This document shows positions 37,204 to 45,618 of a stretch of 64,000 nucleotides of DNA, one piece after another; position 1 is the stretch's first letter, and each line of letters opens with the position of its first letter. The stretch covers positions 496,001 to 560,000 of the forward strand of contig NZ_CP083740.1 of NCBI RefSeq assembly GCF_020150455.1, read 5' to 3'. The notes beneath the pieces are model-generated. The model was not told the DNA's origin. It worked only from the letters and a program-made list of their open reading frames with translations, and ran no database searches. This stretch comes from Bremerella sp. TYQ1. Its GTDB lineage: Bacteria > Planctomycetota > Planctomycetia > Pirellulales > Pirellulaceae. Made by a program: the position numbers and the translations under genes.

Positions 37204-37452
37204 ATGCAACTTGTCATCTCATCCAGGGGAACCGTTCGTTGTCTCTATGACGAGACGCTCGACCTGCATACGCTCGGCAAACTATCCATCTCGCGAGGCT
37301 CCCATGTCGAGCCGAACGAAGACGGCCAGTGGTTTGCTGATCTCGCACCTATCGGTGGGCCGAAGCTCGGTCCCTTCAGTAGTCGAAGTGCCGCGCTAAA
37401 CGCTGAAGTCCGTTGGCTGGAAGAGCATTGGCTCTCTCCAAGCGACGACTAA
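37204..37452 (+). CDS. Small protein of the cargo cassette (82 residues)
   Basis: Starts at ATG 37204 with GAGG about seven bases upstream, only eight bases after the preceding stop. The sequence reads as an N-terminal beta hairpin (QLVISSRGTVRCLYDE), a middle loop, and a C-terminal helix (SSRSAALNAEVRWLEEHWL). The middle contains WFADLAPIGGPKLGPF, like the small substrate-display proteins often found with planctomycete mobile islands, but I can name no family. A terminator follows 28 bases later. Confidence 0.6.
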   Translation: MQLVISSRGTVRCLYDETLDLHTLGKLSISRGSHVEPNEDGQWFADLAPIGGPKLGPFSSRSAALNAEVRWLEEHWLSPSDD

Positions 37453-37479
37453 CGCACCCTGTTTATCACACACCTTCCC

Positions 37480-37518
37480 AAGCCCTTGCTGGATTGCGAT
37501 CCGGCAAGGGCTTTTTCT
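37480..37518 (+). terminator. Intrinsic terminator inside the cassette
   Basis: A 15-base stem with one G-T pair (AAGCCCTTGCTGGAT and its partner) around TGCG, followed by T5CTGTT. It should end or attenuate the DUF1257-to-37452 transcript before the next three small genes. Confidence 0.85.
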
Positions 37519-37546
37519 GTTCATTGACCAAAGGAGAAATGAATCG

Positions 37547-37762
37547 ATGCAAGTTTCAGAGTTTTATCGAGCCGTTGCCGAGGCAACCGGCGAGAGTGTT
37601 TCCACGATTCGTCAGCTCGGATTTTCGCTCGTCGAAGAACCTTCAATCGACTCGGACGACGATGTCTATTTCGGTCCAAATGTCGTCGACTGGGACGAAG
37701 TCGAGTTTTTGAGAGCATGGGAGCATTCGGGGAGCGAGTCTTATGAACCGAAAGCAGCCTAA
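37547..37762 (+). CDS. Small acidic protein (71 residues)
   Basis: Starts at ATG 37547 with AAAGGAG at about 37530. The first 35 residues (FYRAVAEATGESVSTIRQLGFSLVEE) could be a helix-turn-helix-like or small adaptor fold. The rest is acidic (SIDSDDDVYFGPNVVDWDEVEFL). It overlaps the next small gene by 20 bases. No family recognised. Confidence 0.6.
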   Translation: MQVSEFYRAVAEATGESVSTIRQLGFSLVEEPSIDSDDDVYFGPNVVDWDEVEFLRAWEHSGSESYEPKAA

Positions 37763-37922
37763 CTCTCACATTTCGGAAACGGCAGTCTTGTCACGATCGA
37801 CGCATCCTCGGAATGCAGCGGATCAAGTCGATCTGCGTTTGATCCGAGGTGGTCAGCAGCGGGGGCGACGTCAGCACCGACGCCATCCTCGTTGTGCGAA
37901 CTTGCGACGCTCGGACGAGTAG
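37743..37922 (+). CDS. Small very basic protein (59 residues)
   Basis: An open frame beginning MNRKQPNSHIS and ending NLRRSDE with Arg, His and Gln rich middle (GGQQRGRRQHRRHP). GGAG lies about nine bases before ATG 37743. Its start is inside the previous gene, which argues for coupling. A nucleic-acid binding role is possible from charge only. Evidence is modest: no homology is visible, and the frame is short. Confidence 0.4.
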   Translation: MNRKQPNSHISETAVLSRSTHPRNAADQVDLRLIRGGQQRGRRQHRRHPRCANLRRSDE

Positions 37923-37952
37923 TGTTTGTTACTTCAAGAAGTGGGAGGATCT

Positions 37953-38081
37953 ATGGAGACCATCGTGCAGGCTGCATTCTGGGCCGTCGTTGCCTGGGCG
38001 TGCTACAAAACCGGAAAGCAATTAGGTAGCCGGAAGGGATTTCACGCCGGTCGTCGACGGGGTCGTTCTTCGCGACGGTAA
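37953..38081 (+). CDS. Small single-span membrane protein with basic tail (42 residues)
   Basis: A frame with a strong GGAGG at 37944-37948. The first 22 residues form one membrane helix (VQAAFWAVVAWACYKTG). The rest is strongly basic (GRRRGRSSRR). Such small proteins resemble holin-like or toxin-like membrane peptides or small subunits, but composition alone does not tell which. It is followed by a strong terminator at 38107, so it is the last gene of the cassette. Confidence 0.55.
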   Translation: METIVQAAFWAVVAWACYKTGKQLGSRKGFHAGRRRGRSSRR

Positions 38082-38106
38082 AACTTTGATCCGCAGTTGA
38101 GTCTCG

Positions 38107-38141
38107 CAGGGCCGCCCAGTTGGGCGGCCCTGCCCTTTTTT
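38107..38141 (+). terminator. Strong intrinsic terminator at the end of the cargo cassette
   Basis: A perfect 12-base stem CAGGGCCGCCCA with its complement, followed by GCCC and T6CT5. It separates the cassette from the IS110 element. Confidence 0.9.
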
Positions 38142-38159
38142 CTTTTTAACTGGTATGAA

Positions 38160-38345
38160 CGTGAATAGGAACGGTTCACCGAGTATCCCAATCTTGCATT
38201 TCTCGCAGGGCGTGCTCTGCTGAGGATGCCGGAATCGGGACGAGATGAACCGTATGTGTGCTTCATGCCTTACCAGGCGTGCGCGGGCCGTTCATCTCGG
38301 GGGCTGGCCGCTGATAGCTATGGGCTTCGAGCCCGTTTTTTTAAC
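38160..38345 (+). ncRNA. Candidate IS110 bridge RNA region
   Basis: The sequence before the transposase folds well: CGAGATGAAC (38241-38250) pairs perfectly with GTTCATCTCG (38290-38299). Inside that stem is a second hairpin, CATGCCT/AGGCGTG (38264-38281, with a G-T pair). Downstream is GGGCT-TCG-AGCCC followed by T7 (38322-38342), which reads as an intrinsic terminator. In IS110-group elements, this leader is known to encode a bridge RNA that pairs with the target and donor DNA. The role here is inferred from place and structure. Confidence 0.5.
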
Positions 38346-38463
38346 TGGCCACCCTGCGGCCCACCCGGCTGAGCTTCGAGCTCGGAGAGGTAGCTGCCGA
38401 ATTGGCCCATTGCATTTGAGACGAGCGCCGCCCGCCTACGCCTGGGACTTTGGAGATGGTCTC

Positions 38464-39762
38464 ATGGCTCGTTTTGTGGGACTTGATGTCCATAAGCAGT
38501 TCATCGAGGTGTGCATCCTCGATGCCCGAGGGAAGGTCGTGTACCGCGGCCGTGCGGCCTGTGATCGTGGGGCGTTGGAAGCCTTCGCTCGCAAGCAGCT
38601 GAAGAAGCGGGACCGAATTGCCTTGGAAGCGACGACCAACACCTGGTCGGTCGCAGATATCCTTCGACCCTTCGTGGCGGCAGTGGTGGTTAGCAATCCA
38701 CTGAAAACGAAAGCAATCGCTGAGGCGAAGATCAAGACGGACAAGGTCGATGCGGCTGTTCTGGCGCATTTGCTACGGTGTAATTACTTACCGGAAGTCT
38801 GGCAACCCGATGAGAAGACGCAAGTACTGCGTAGCCTCGTCACGCATCGAACAGGTCTGATGGCGCAACGGGGGAGACATAAGAATCGAGTTCAATGTCT
38901 GCTAGGACGACTCCTCATACATCCACCCTGCAAGGTCCTTTGGACGAAAACAGGTCTGGCTTGGCTTCACAAGCTTGAATTACCGGCGATCGAACGTTTT
39001 GTACTTGATAGCGAGCTAAAACAACTGGAAGCTGTGGAGCAGGAGCTTGCCTCCCTCGATGAACAATTGATCAAAATCGCAGGTGAGAACCCTCAGGTGC
39101 GTCTGCTGATGACGCTTCCTGGCGTAAGTTACGTCGTGGCAATCGGGCTCTTGGCAGCCCTTGGAGACGTTCGTCGATTTCGTGATGGTAATCATGCTGC
39201 ATCGTATCTGGGGCTTGTTCCCATCACCAGGCAATCTGGTGACCACTGCTATCACGGCCGAATCACGAAAGCTGGAAGTAGTCAGGCCCGATGGCTATTG
39301 ACGCAATCTTGCCAACACGTTGCCAGGCATCCTGGTCCACTGGGAGCCTTCTTCCGACGACTGGCAAAACGGAAGAATCGCCAAGTAGCTATCGTTGCGG
39401 TAGCACGGAAGCTGGTCACCATCACCTATTTAATGCTCAAGAATAATGAGCCCTACCGCTACGCGAAGCCCGCGCTGATGTCACAGAAATTTGTGGCATT
39501 GGATCGAGCACAGCGAGACGATTCAGGCAAGAAGAACGACTCAAAACGGACAGCAGTGAATCGTTCCAATCTAGCCGAGGTGTATCACTACGCCAACTTG
39601 CCACCCGTTACGCTGCCCGTGCAACTGTCATCTGGTGAAAGACGTATGTTGAAGGAGCGGAAGCTGACAACCTATGTCGAAGAACTCTTCACACCGGCTA
39701 CGGTGTCCGTGCGAAAGCGAACACCGCTGAAAAAGAGCCGCCTTAAAGGGCGGCAACCCTAA
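38464..39762 (+). CDS. IS110-family transposase (DEDD recombinase)
   Basis: 432 residues from ATG 38464, where homology begins; the open frame reaches back to 38245 through the leader. The N-terminal RuvC-like domain shows the DEDD residues: Asp in FVGLDVHK, Glu in ALEATTNTW, and the Asp pair in IKTDKVDAA. The C-terminal Transposase_20 domain (LMTLPGVSYVVAIGLLAALG) holds the nucleophilic Ser in GRITKAGSSQARWLL. So both halves look intact. IS110 enzymes insert DNA by a bridge-RNA guided reaction. The Lys/Arg-rich tail (RKRTPLKKSRLKGRQP) is longer than usual. It reads in the same direction as the cargo. Confidence 0.93.
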   Translation: MARFVGLDVHKQFIEVCILDARGKVVYRGRAACDRGALEAFARKQLKKRDRIALEATTNTWSVADILRPFVAAVVVSNPLKTKAIAEAKIKTDKVDAAVLAHLLRCNYLPEVWQPDEKTQVLRSLVTHRTGLMAQRGRHKNRVQCLLGRLLIHPPCKVLWTKTGLAWLHKLELPAIERFVLDSELKQLEAVEQELASLDEQLIKIAGENPQVRLLMTLPGVSYVVAIGLLAALGDVRRFRDGNHAASYLGLVPITRQSGDHCYHGRITKAGSSQARWLLTQSCQHVARHPGPLGAFFRRLAKRKNRQVAIVAVARKLVTITYLMLKNNEPYRYAKPALMSQKFVALDRAQRDDSGKKNDSKRTAVNRSNLAEVYHYANLPPVTLPVQLSSGERRMLKERKLTTYVEELFTPATVSVRKRTPLKKSRLKGRQP

Positions 39763-40500
39763 CCATTTTTTTAAATATCAGCCGCTCGCCTAAGTAGGCA
39801 TCTTGGGGACTCTGCCCCCAAGCCCCCGGGATTTTCTGAGGCATGGCTCCGGTGTCCGAAGCAACTACAAAGAAACGCCCCCAGCAGTCGGCTGCCAGGG
39901 GCCAAAGTGCGCGTCGGCTCACCGTCGATCCGGCTATTCCTCAGTCGGTTGCGTCCCCGCAGAGCCAACCTCCGCTTCACCGGACGATCTCATTCTAGCA
40001 AGTCAGCAAGAAGCGGGGCCAGAATTGTTGACACGTTCAGAGGTAGCTATCCGGCGACGAGATCTACCAATCCTAGAAGCACCAATTCAAATAACTGCAA
40101 TAGAGAATTTCCTTCAATAGCAACAAATTGTCATCGTACATCGAATAGCAGAGTTTCATAGATTACCATGAAGGCGTTGCCGCAAGGCATACAGCATGCC
40201 GAATAGCCTAGGCCACCGTGTCGCGATAAGCCGATTCCAGGTCATCCCGCAGAGCAAGTTCTTGAGCGACCTTCCACGAGCTATTAACCGCATGATTATC
40301 GTCGAATACCTGCCATGCATGGCTTCGAGCAACTTCCCATAGGTGAACAGAGGATTCTGAAGTAATTGGGAGTTATCGACTTCGTCAAGCAGATCGGCTC
40401 AGATTAGCAGATCCCCCCCGAAACTCGATGAGCAAAAAGCAAGCAGCAAATTCAAAAAATGGCACCGCAGGGAATTGATAGATCCAAAGGTAATATCTCT
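39763..40500. other. Degenerate junction DNA after IS110
   Basis: No intact gene seen. A 51-codon frame at 39843-39998 (starting MAPVSEATTKK) lacks support. On the minus strand, about 40208-40372 reads as a 50-residue coding-like remnant (HLWEVARSHAWQVFDDNHAV onward to RDTVA then stop) with a stop codon just before it, probably the end of a decayed gene. The G-run at about 40413 and scattered stops fit a graveyard of insertions. Confidence 0.5.
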
Positions 40501-40735
40501 CGCTCCTAATCGGTTTCTTTGAGCTGTCGGCGAAGCCGCTTCAGTTCGGCCTGCGTCTCTTCCTCGCCGCATGGCTTTGGCGGCGGATCCAATTTAGCGT
40601 GCCAATTCCGCAGAGTGGCTACGCCAACTGCCTAGCAGACATTATTAAACGAGTAACCCTCTTCGACCACCAACCGCACAGCTTCTTGCTCGAAATCTTC
40701 GCCTTAGGCGGGGCGTGTACTTCCTCTATTCGAAT
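40490..40735 (-). pseudogene. Decayed IS3-family OrfA relic
   Basis: Translating the minus strand from about 40700 gives EDFEQEAVRLVVEEGYSF, then a stop codon where a Cys-Arg pair would be expected, then AVGVATLRNWHAKLDPPP and EEETQAELKRLRRQLKETD, then another stop and ERE. This is the pattern of IS3 OrfA: helix-turn-helix followed by the leucine zipper. Two in-frame stops and a probable frameshift near 40705 show that it is dead. No OrfB is seen. Confidence 0.7.
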
Positions 40736-40819
40736 CTCCTTCAGGAACTATTCTCCCAGACCTTGCCAATGCCTGAAAGTTGTGGACTATCGCATGATAC
40801 CAATCGCCTGACTGGCGAA

Positions 40820-42235
40820 TTAAGGTAGTTCAAACTCACTACGACGCGGTCGATCGAGCAGCGCATTTCCCTCATCGTCATTGACAAAGCGTTCGCTTGC
40901 TGGGTTCCATTGGAGTGGCCTATTGATCTCTCGAGCAATATTTGCCAGGTGGCAGACAGTCGCGCTTCGATGCCCCACTTCCACGGGTGCGTTGGGAGTA
41001 TCCCCAGTACGAATACAGTTAAGCCAGTCCTCTAAATGCGGTCTTGCCACAATGCCTACCCCTTGCCACATACTGTAGCTACTAGGGTCGGGAAGTTCCT
41101 TGACTAGATCAATTGGATCGACTTTAAACTTGTTTCGGCTGATCTCCATGGTCCCACGTTCCCCGTAGAATATTGCAGTGGGAACATCCGGTAGAAAATT
41201 TAGCACTGTGCCGTTGGCATATTTCATTGTCACGGGGAGAAATCTGGGAGAATCACTAAATAGGCCGTTGGGACGAGGGGTCTTATTGTGCCATTTTCTC
41301 AACCAGTCACGCTCTAAGGCAGTTTCGCTTATATCTAGCTCTTGATCTCCAATCGTATCCGAATTGAGTGGTGCCACCATAATTGGTCCGCTGTCATCCA
41401 TGCCCAACGCATACTGAATCATGTCAATGTTGTGGGCCCCCCAATTCGTCATCAGATGGCCTGAGTAATCCCGAAAAAGATCCCAGCCACGCCATAGGAG
41501 GTCGCCGACCTTAAAGACATCCTTGACCCACAACCTTTGATTATGCGGTCGTGCCGGACTTGGGCCAAGAAAAAGCTCCCAATCGAGGTCTTTGGGAACA
41601 GGTTCGGAAGCAAAATCCATTGAGCTAATCGGTCCTGGATAATTGGGACTATCCACACGGCGAATCTCCCCGAGTCCACCGTCGCGGATAAACTCGCAAG
41701 CGAACTGATTCATTTCCATGGTTCGCTGCTGGCTACCGACTTGGAGGGTACGTTCAGAACGCTTTACCATATCGGCCAACATCCGCCCTTCACGGACCGT
41801 AAGAGAGAGCGGCTTTTCTACATAGACGTCGAGACCGGCCTGTAAAGCAATCATTGCGGCCTGAATGTGATGATGGTCAGGTGTAGCGATAACAACAGCA
41901 TCCAGTGGTTCTCGATCAAGCATGCGTCGATAGTCTTGATAGACATTGCAATGATTTGCGTCTTGATCGCGAAATTCGCCTAAGATTTGAGCAAACTCAT
42001 GCCTAGGATTGAGCGTGTCGGCTACTCTCGATTTCGCGCAGTCACAGATCGCTGTGACTCGTGCCAGTCCCGAAAGATTGCCAATCAGATATTTACCTCG
42101 GACGCCTGTGCCGATTACTCCGATACGAATGCGATTGGCTGGACTTTCGCCTCGGATAAGGGACGACCACCCCAGGGCCGTCAATGCCCCTGCAGCACCT
42201 ACAAATTTTCTGCGTGAAATAGAAGTGTGGTTCAT
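40820..42235 (-). CDS. Gfo/Idh/MocA-family oxidoreductase, exported by Tat
   Basis: 471 residues with a twin-arginine signal (SRRKFVGAAGALTALGWSSL). The Rossmann start is RIRIGVIGTGVRG, followed by the DAVVIATPDHHH segment and the family Lys in VYVEKPLSL. The C-terminal alpha/beta domain includes GAHNIDMIQYALG. It should use a bound NAD(P) to oxidise or reduce a sugar or polyol; periplasmic Tat-exported members abound in planctomycetes. The start overlaps the end of the broken DUF1592 gene by four bases (ATGA), so it is the last gene of the minus-strand operon. Substrate unknown. It looks intact although its upstream neighbour is not. Confidence 0.88.
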   Translation of the reverse strand: MNHTSISRRKFVGAAGALTALGWSSLIRGESPANRIRIGVIGTGVRGKYLIGNLSGLARVTAICDCAKSRVADTLNPRHEFAQILGEFRDQDANHCNVYQDYRRMLDREPLDAVVIATPDHHHIQAAMIALQAGLDVYVEKPLSLTVREGRMLADMVKRSERTLQVGSQQRTMEMNQFACEFIRDGGLGEIRRVDSPNYPGPISSMDFASEPVPKDLDWELFLGPSPARPHNQRLWVKDVFKVGDLLWRGWDLFRDYSGHLMTNWGAHNIDMIQYALGMDDSGPIMVAPLNSDTIGDQELDISETALERDWLRKWHNKTPRPNGLFSDSPRFLPVTMKYANGTVLNFLPDVPTAIFYGERGTMEISRNKFKVDPIDLVKELPDPSSYSMWQGVGIVARPHLEDWLNCIRTGDTPNAPVEVGHRSATVCHLANIAREINRPLQWNPASERFVNDDEGNALLDRPRRSEFELP

Positions 42236-43939
42236 AGATGAAGATCCTCGCTTGCGTATCGAATACTTTCGGTCACATTGGCGACTTCGAGTTTCATTTG
42301 TTCTTCGAGTGGGAGCGTGCTTACTTCCTGCAAATCTGTCACGCTACCATCGGTCGATAAGTCAAACGAATTGTCTAGCGAAGCTTGATGATAGAGAAAG
42401 CCAGGAGAGGGTGAGGAGGGCTTTATAACCAACTCGCATAGCGGACTCAAAGTCGCGGCCCTCGTCTAGCCAGCGATGAGTGAGCGCTACAAAGGGTGCG
42501 ATTTCCTCTTGGCTTACCGGTCGATGAAACGCACGTTGGGCAAAGTCGTACAACAACGCGGCCGAATCTTTCTTTCCATCGTGGGGAACGAGTTCTTGAG
42601 TCCAGTGTAAAGGCTTAGGGATGGAAGCATTCTGATAAATTGGTTCACCACCCGCCTTCTGCCGTTGCGGATCATAAATCCACTTGTTGCCCGTCTCAGA
42701 GTCTGGTTCTGTTTCCGTAAGGCGTGGTTTGGCAATTTTCCCGGGTGGCTTATTCAGGTGCGCAATTGGATCGATGTTTCGTTCAACACCTTTCTTTCGC
42801 CTTGTAGGCAGTTCTCCCCACTGCGTTTTATGAGATGGTGGAGGCCATTGATCAAATATGGGGCCCTCGACTTCCACCCACTGGATCACTGCCCCGGGGC
42901 CCTGATATTGGGCTTGTCGGAATTGCTCGCGTTTGCCCGGAAAACGCATGGGACGCAAAGAGGTCGGATAGACGTGCAAGTAGTGCCCTCGTTCTAACCA
43001 GCCTTCCCACTGAAAGACCTGTGGCTCGCCTTCGTCAACTGCGAAATGATCGAGAAAAATATGCGGGACGTGGTTCGACTCGGCATGCCCTGTACCTCCG
43101 GCCCGAAGCGAAACAATAACAGGATCTTGGGATCGCACGGCATAGGCTGAAACCCTATTTCGATATCTGGCTTTGAATGGTGCCGTCCACGCACCAATAA
43201 CCGCATTCATGTGCGAAAACTTTTCTGTAGCGAAGAGAGCAACACCGTCGTCCTGAATCAAATAGGGGCCCGTTTTTCGATAGGCTTGCATGATGTTGCT
43301 GTCTTCTCGAAACGTCAGGCGATGGATCCTTCGCTGTGGCTCTTGGTACAATGTTGTCGCCTCGGTCAGAACCTGGTCGATCACATTGAGATACGCTTCC
43401 AATTGCACCGAAGACACATTTAATGCGGCACCAACCGTATTAAATCCATGACTTCGTCCATCCTCTGGCAATTCGCCACGGATAAGATGCGGCATTTGAA
43501 ACAGGTCGCTCAATACAGTCTCGAACTCAGAGCGATTCAATCGCCGAATAACTCCACGACCCTCCTCGCGTTGTCGTTGACGATCCGCAGTGATCAGTCG
43601 TCGCGACAATTCAGATTCCCAAGCAGTTTTCTCTTCTGGGGATGGCTGGGAGGCACTTTGTGGCGGCATCTCTCCTTTTCGCACGCGATCAAACACCTTG
43701 ACCCACTGCTGAAGCAAATCTGCATCCTCGAGTTCAAAAGTAAGGGACTCCAAGTCGAATCCCCCTTCTGAGTCTTCGCCAGAGCTATGACAATCAAGAC
43801 AGTGATTCTCACCGAAAGAGGCAATGCGCGGAGGGACTTCTGCCCAAACCGGAGACAGCATCAAAAAGCTCAGGCAGGCGAAAGCAAGAAAGATTCTCGT
43901 TTTCAGGTTTGTCGTGCAGAGTAGTCGGGTAAGGTGCAT
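42232..43939 (-). pseudogene. Broken DUF1587/DUF1592-type cytochrome-like gene, frameshifted and truncated
   Basis: The first 500 codons match the 51427-54108 protein closely: signal peptide, CLDCH heme site, LTFELEDADLLQQWVKVFDRVRKGEMPP, RRLNRSEFETVLSDLF, GFNTVGAALNVSSVQLEAYL and YKALL. A one-base gain in a run near 42404-42412 then shifts the frame. In the corrected frame the chain reads SPGFLYHQASL and then changes to a tail (STDGSVTDLQEV onward to RYASEDLHL) with no likeness to the paralog; about 370 codons including the rest of DUF1592, DUF1588 and DUF1585 are gone. The tail's stop overlaps the Gfo/Idh start by ATGA. It reads as a deletion fusion followed by frameshift. Confidence 0.8.
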
Positions 43940-44031
43940 TACTTTTTGGGAATCCTATCCTGGTAGCGAAGACGAACTGAGAATTGCGGGCCGCGTTACT
44001 TTTCAACCGTTAACCCATCGGGATCAGCTCT

Positions 44032-45618
44032 CTAATCGAGGAAGTGAAGCATTGGATAGCTCGTGTCGCCAGGGTGCCCCAGAAATCCCTGGATGCCAAT
44101 GTCGGCTATTCGCACCTGGCAATTCTTGGTCTTCGGAGCACCAGCCGTCACGAATAATTGAGACTGATCGGAGCCTCCGAAAGTCAAATTGGATGCCGGA
44201 ACAACACCAACCGGGATTTCACCAAGTAGCGTTTTCTGATGGGGATCGAAGATGCGAATTGTTCCAGTGCGAAAGTGCATACTGTAAAAATTTCCCCAAG
44301 CATCGAATGCGCAACCATCACCACCACCTTGACCTTTGGGAAACTCATAGATGACTTCAGGCTTACCTAAGTCAGGGCGAGCGATATCCAGTGGGTACCG
44401 CTGCACACGACTACCAGCGACATAGAGGTATTTGCCTGATGGATCGACTTCCAATCCGTTGCAACGATCGCCGCAGACTCGTTGCAATCGCCCATCCTGC
44501 CCAGCGGTCAGGCGATAAATGCCATCGTTCGGGACGCTAAAGTAAATCTCACCGTGAATACCAATACTGAGATCGTTGCCAGGTCCAATTGTTTTACCAT
44601 CGACAAGTAACGCAACTCGTCCGTCAGGATATACTCTTCGCAAACCTGTCTGCCCGATAATTAGTGCTGAGTCATCCGGCAAAAAATGCACACCACCGCC
44701 ACCTGGACTTAAAAGTACGGCATGCAACTCTCCGTTCAAATCAACACGAGTGAGAGCATTGGCACCCGAGAAGAAGAAGCGATTGTCAGACTTTCGGTAG
44801 GCTGGTCCCTCAGGAAACCAATCGAATTTGGCGACGGTACGGAAGTGAATGTTTCTTAGGCGTTGGACTGGGAAACGACGAACCGGAGACTCGTTCCCTT
44901 CACCATCTGTATCAAGCTTAAGTTCGAGCCAATCGATATTGAATCCCCCGATGTCTCCCACTTCAATTGTCAGCGTTTGATCACCGGCCACGAGATCAAC
45001 ATGACCAAGATACTTGTCGTTCTTCCAGCGGTGCCCGCTCCCTGTGCGGGGCAGTGCGATCAAAGTCTTGCCTTGGTTTCGGTCAAAAGTAATCGCGCAA
45101 CTTGCTCCCTCGTTGGCTGAGGCAACGTGTCCAGAAATACGATATCGCCCTGACTTTTGAACATGGACCGTGTAACGGATCCACTCGCCTGGCTTGGTCC
45201 AGCCTAGGTAGATCGCGCCTTCCGGTTCACTTTGACCATTGATATCACGATCACCGGCAACTCCCTCTTGAGCTAGTTTTGTGAAGGATAAGTCGACACC
45301 TTCACTCCGCCGAAAGAGAGCTTCCGGATTATCGAAGAGCAAGTTCAATTGCCCATTGCCTAAATTCTTTCGGTCGTTGTCATGATACGCGACTCCTTCG
45401 CCTCCCCGATCAAACTGTTCGATTTCGATTCGCCCAGGCAGCGTGATCGGCATTGTTGCGTACGGCTTTGAGGTTGCCATCCCCATCGGCTCTTTCGCAT
45501 GTGAGACTGTTGCCAAGCTGCTCAGTAGTATCCCGATTAGCCAGCAGAAATGATGCAATGAGCGACACCTTGGAAGACAACACTTAAAGGGAGGAGATGT
45601 TATGGCTGACGTATTCAT
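44032..45618 (-). CDS. CBM6-like plus SMP-30/gluconolactonase-like protein, exported
   Basis: 528 residues with a signal peptide cleaved near SHAKEP. Residues about 60-215 form a carbohydrate-binding module of the CBM6/35 type: IEIEQFDRGGEGVAYHDND, then GWTKPGEWIRYTVHVQKSGRY and GGFNIDWLEL. Residues about 235-528 are an SMP-30/gluconolactonase beta-propeller (FPEGPAYRKSDNRFFFS, GPGNDLSIGIHGEIYFS, CNGLEVDPSGKYLYVA, DGCAFDAWGNFYSMHF). Such enzymes hydrolyse sugar lactones with a bound metal; Glu, Asn and Asp ligands seem present. Carbohydrate binding supports a polysaccharide-related role for the operon. The start overlaps the DUF1501 stop by four bases. Confidence 0.82.
   Translation of the reverse strand: MNTSAITSPPFKCCLPRCRSLHHFCWLIGILLSSLATVSHAKEPMGMATSKPYATMPITLPGRIEIEQFDRGGEGVAYHDNDRKNLGNGQLNLLFDNPEALFRRSEGVDLSFTKLAQEGVAGDRDINGQSEPEGAIYLGWTKPGEWIRYTVHVQKSGRYRISGHVASANEGASCAITFDRNQGKTLIALPRTGSGHRWKNDKYLGHVDLVAGDQTLTIEVGDIGGFNIDWLELKLDTDGEGNESPVRRFPVQRLRNIHFRTVAKFDWFPEGPAYRKSDNRFFFSGANALTRVDLNGELHAVLLSPGGGGVHFLPDDSALIIGQTGLRRVYPDGRVALLVDGKTIGPGNDLSIGIHGEIYFSVPNDGIYRLTAGQDGRLQRVCGDRCNGLEVDPSGKYLYVAGSRVQRYPLDIARPDLGKPEVIYEFPKGQGGGDGCAFDAWGNFYSMHFRTGTIRIFDPHQKTLLGEIPVGVVPASNLTFGGSDQSQLFVTAGAPKTKNCQVRIADIGIQGFLGHPGDTSYPMLHFLD

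Larger units (their letters stand above)
38145..39800 (+). mobile_element. IS110-family insertion sequence (ends approximate)
   Basis: The element is defined by the IS110-type transposase at 38464-39762 and the structured leader before it. IS110 elements have no terminal inverted repeats and no target duplications, so I cannot fix the ends. TTTTTAACTGG occurs at 38143-38153 and again at 38338-38348, and a T-rich ATTTTTTTAAAT lies just after the transposase, both possible end marks. A second copy or an empty site in a related genome would be needed to set boundaries. Confidence 0.7.

Noticed and set aside
39843..39998. 51-residue plus-strand frame after the IS110 transposase
   Set aside because: No ribosome site, no recognisable content, and the surrounding DNA is degenerate.
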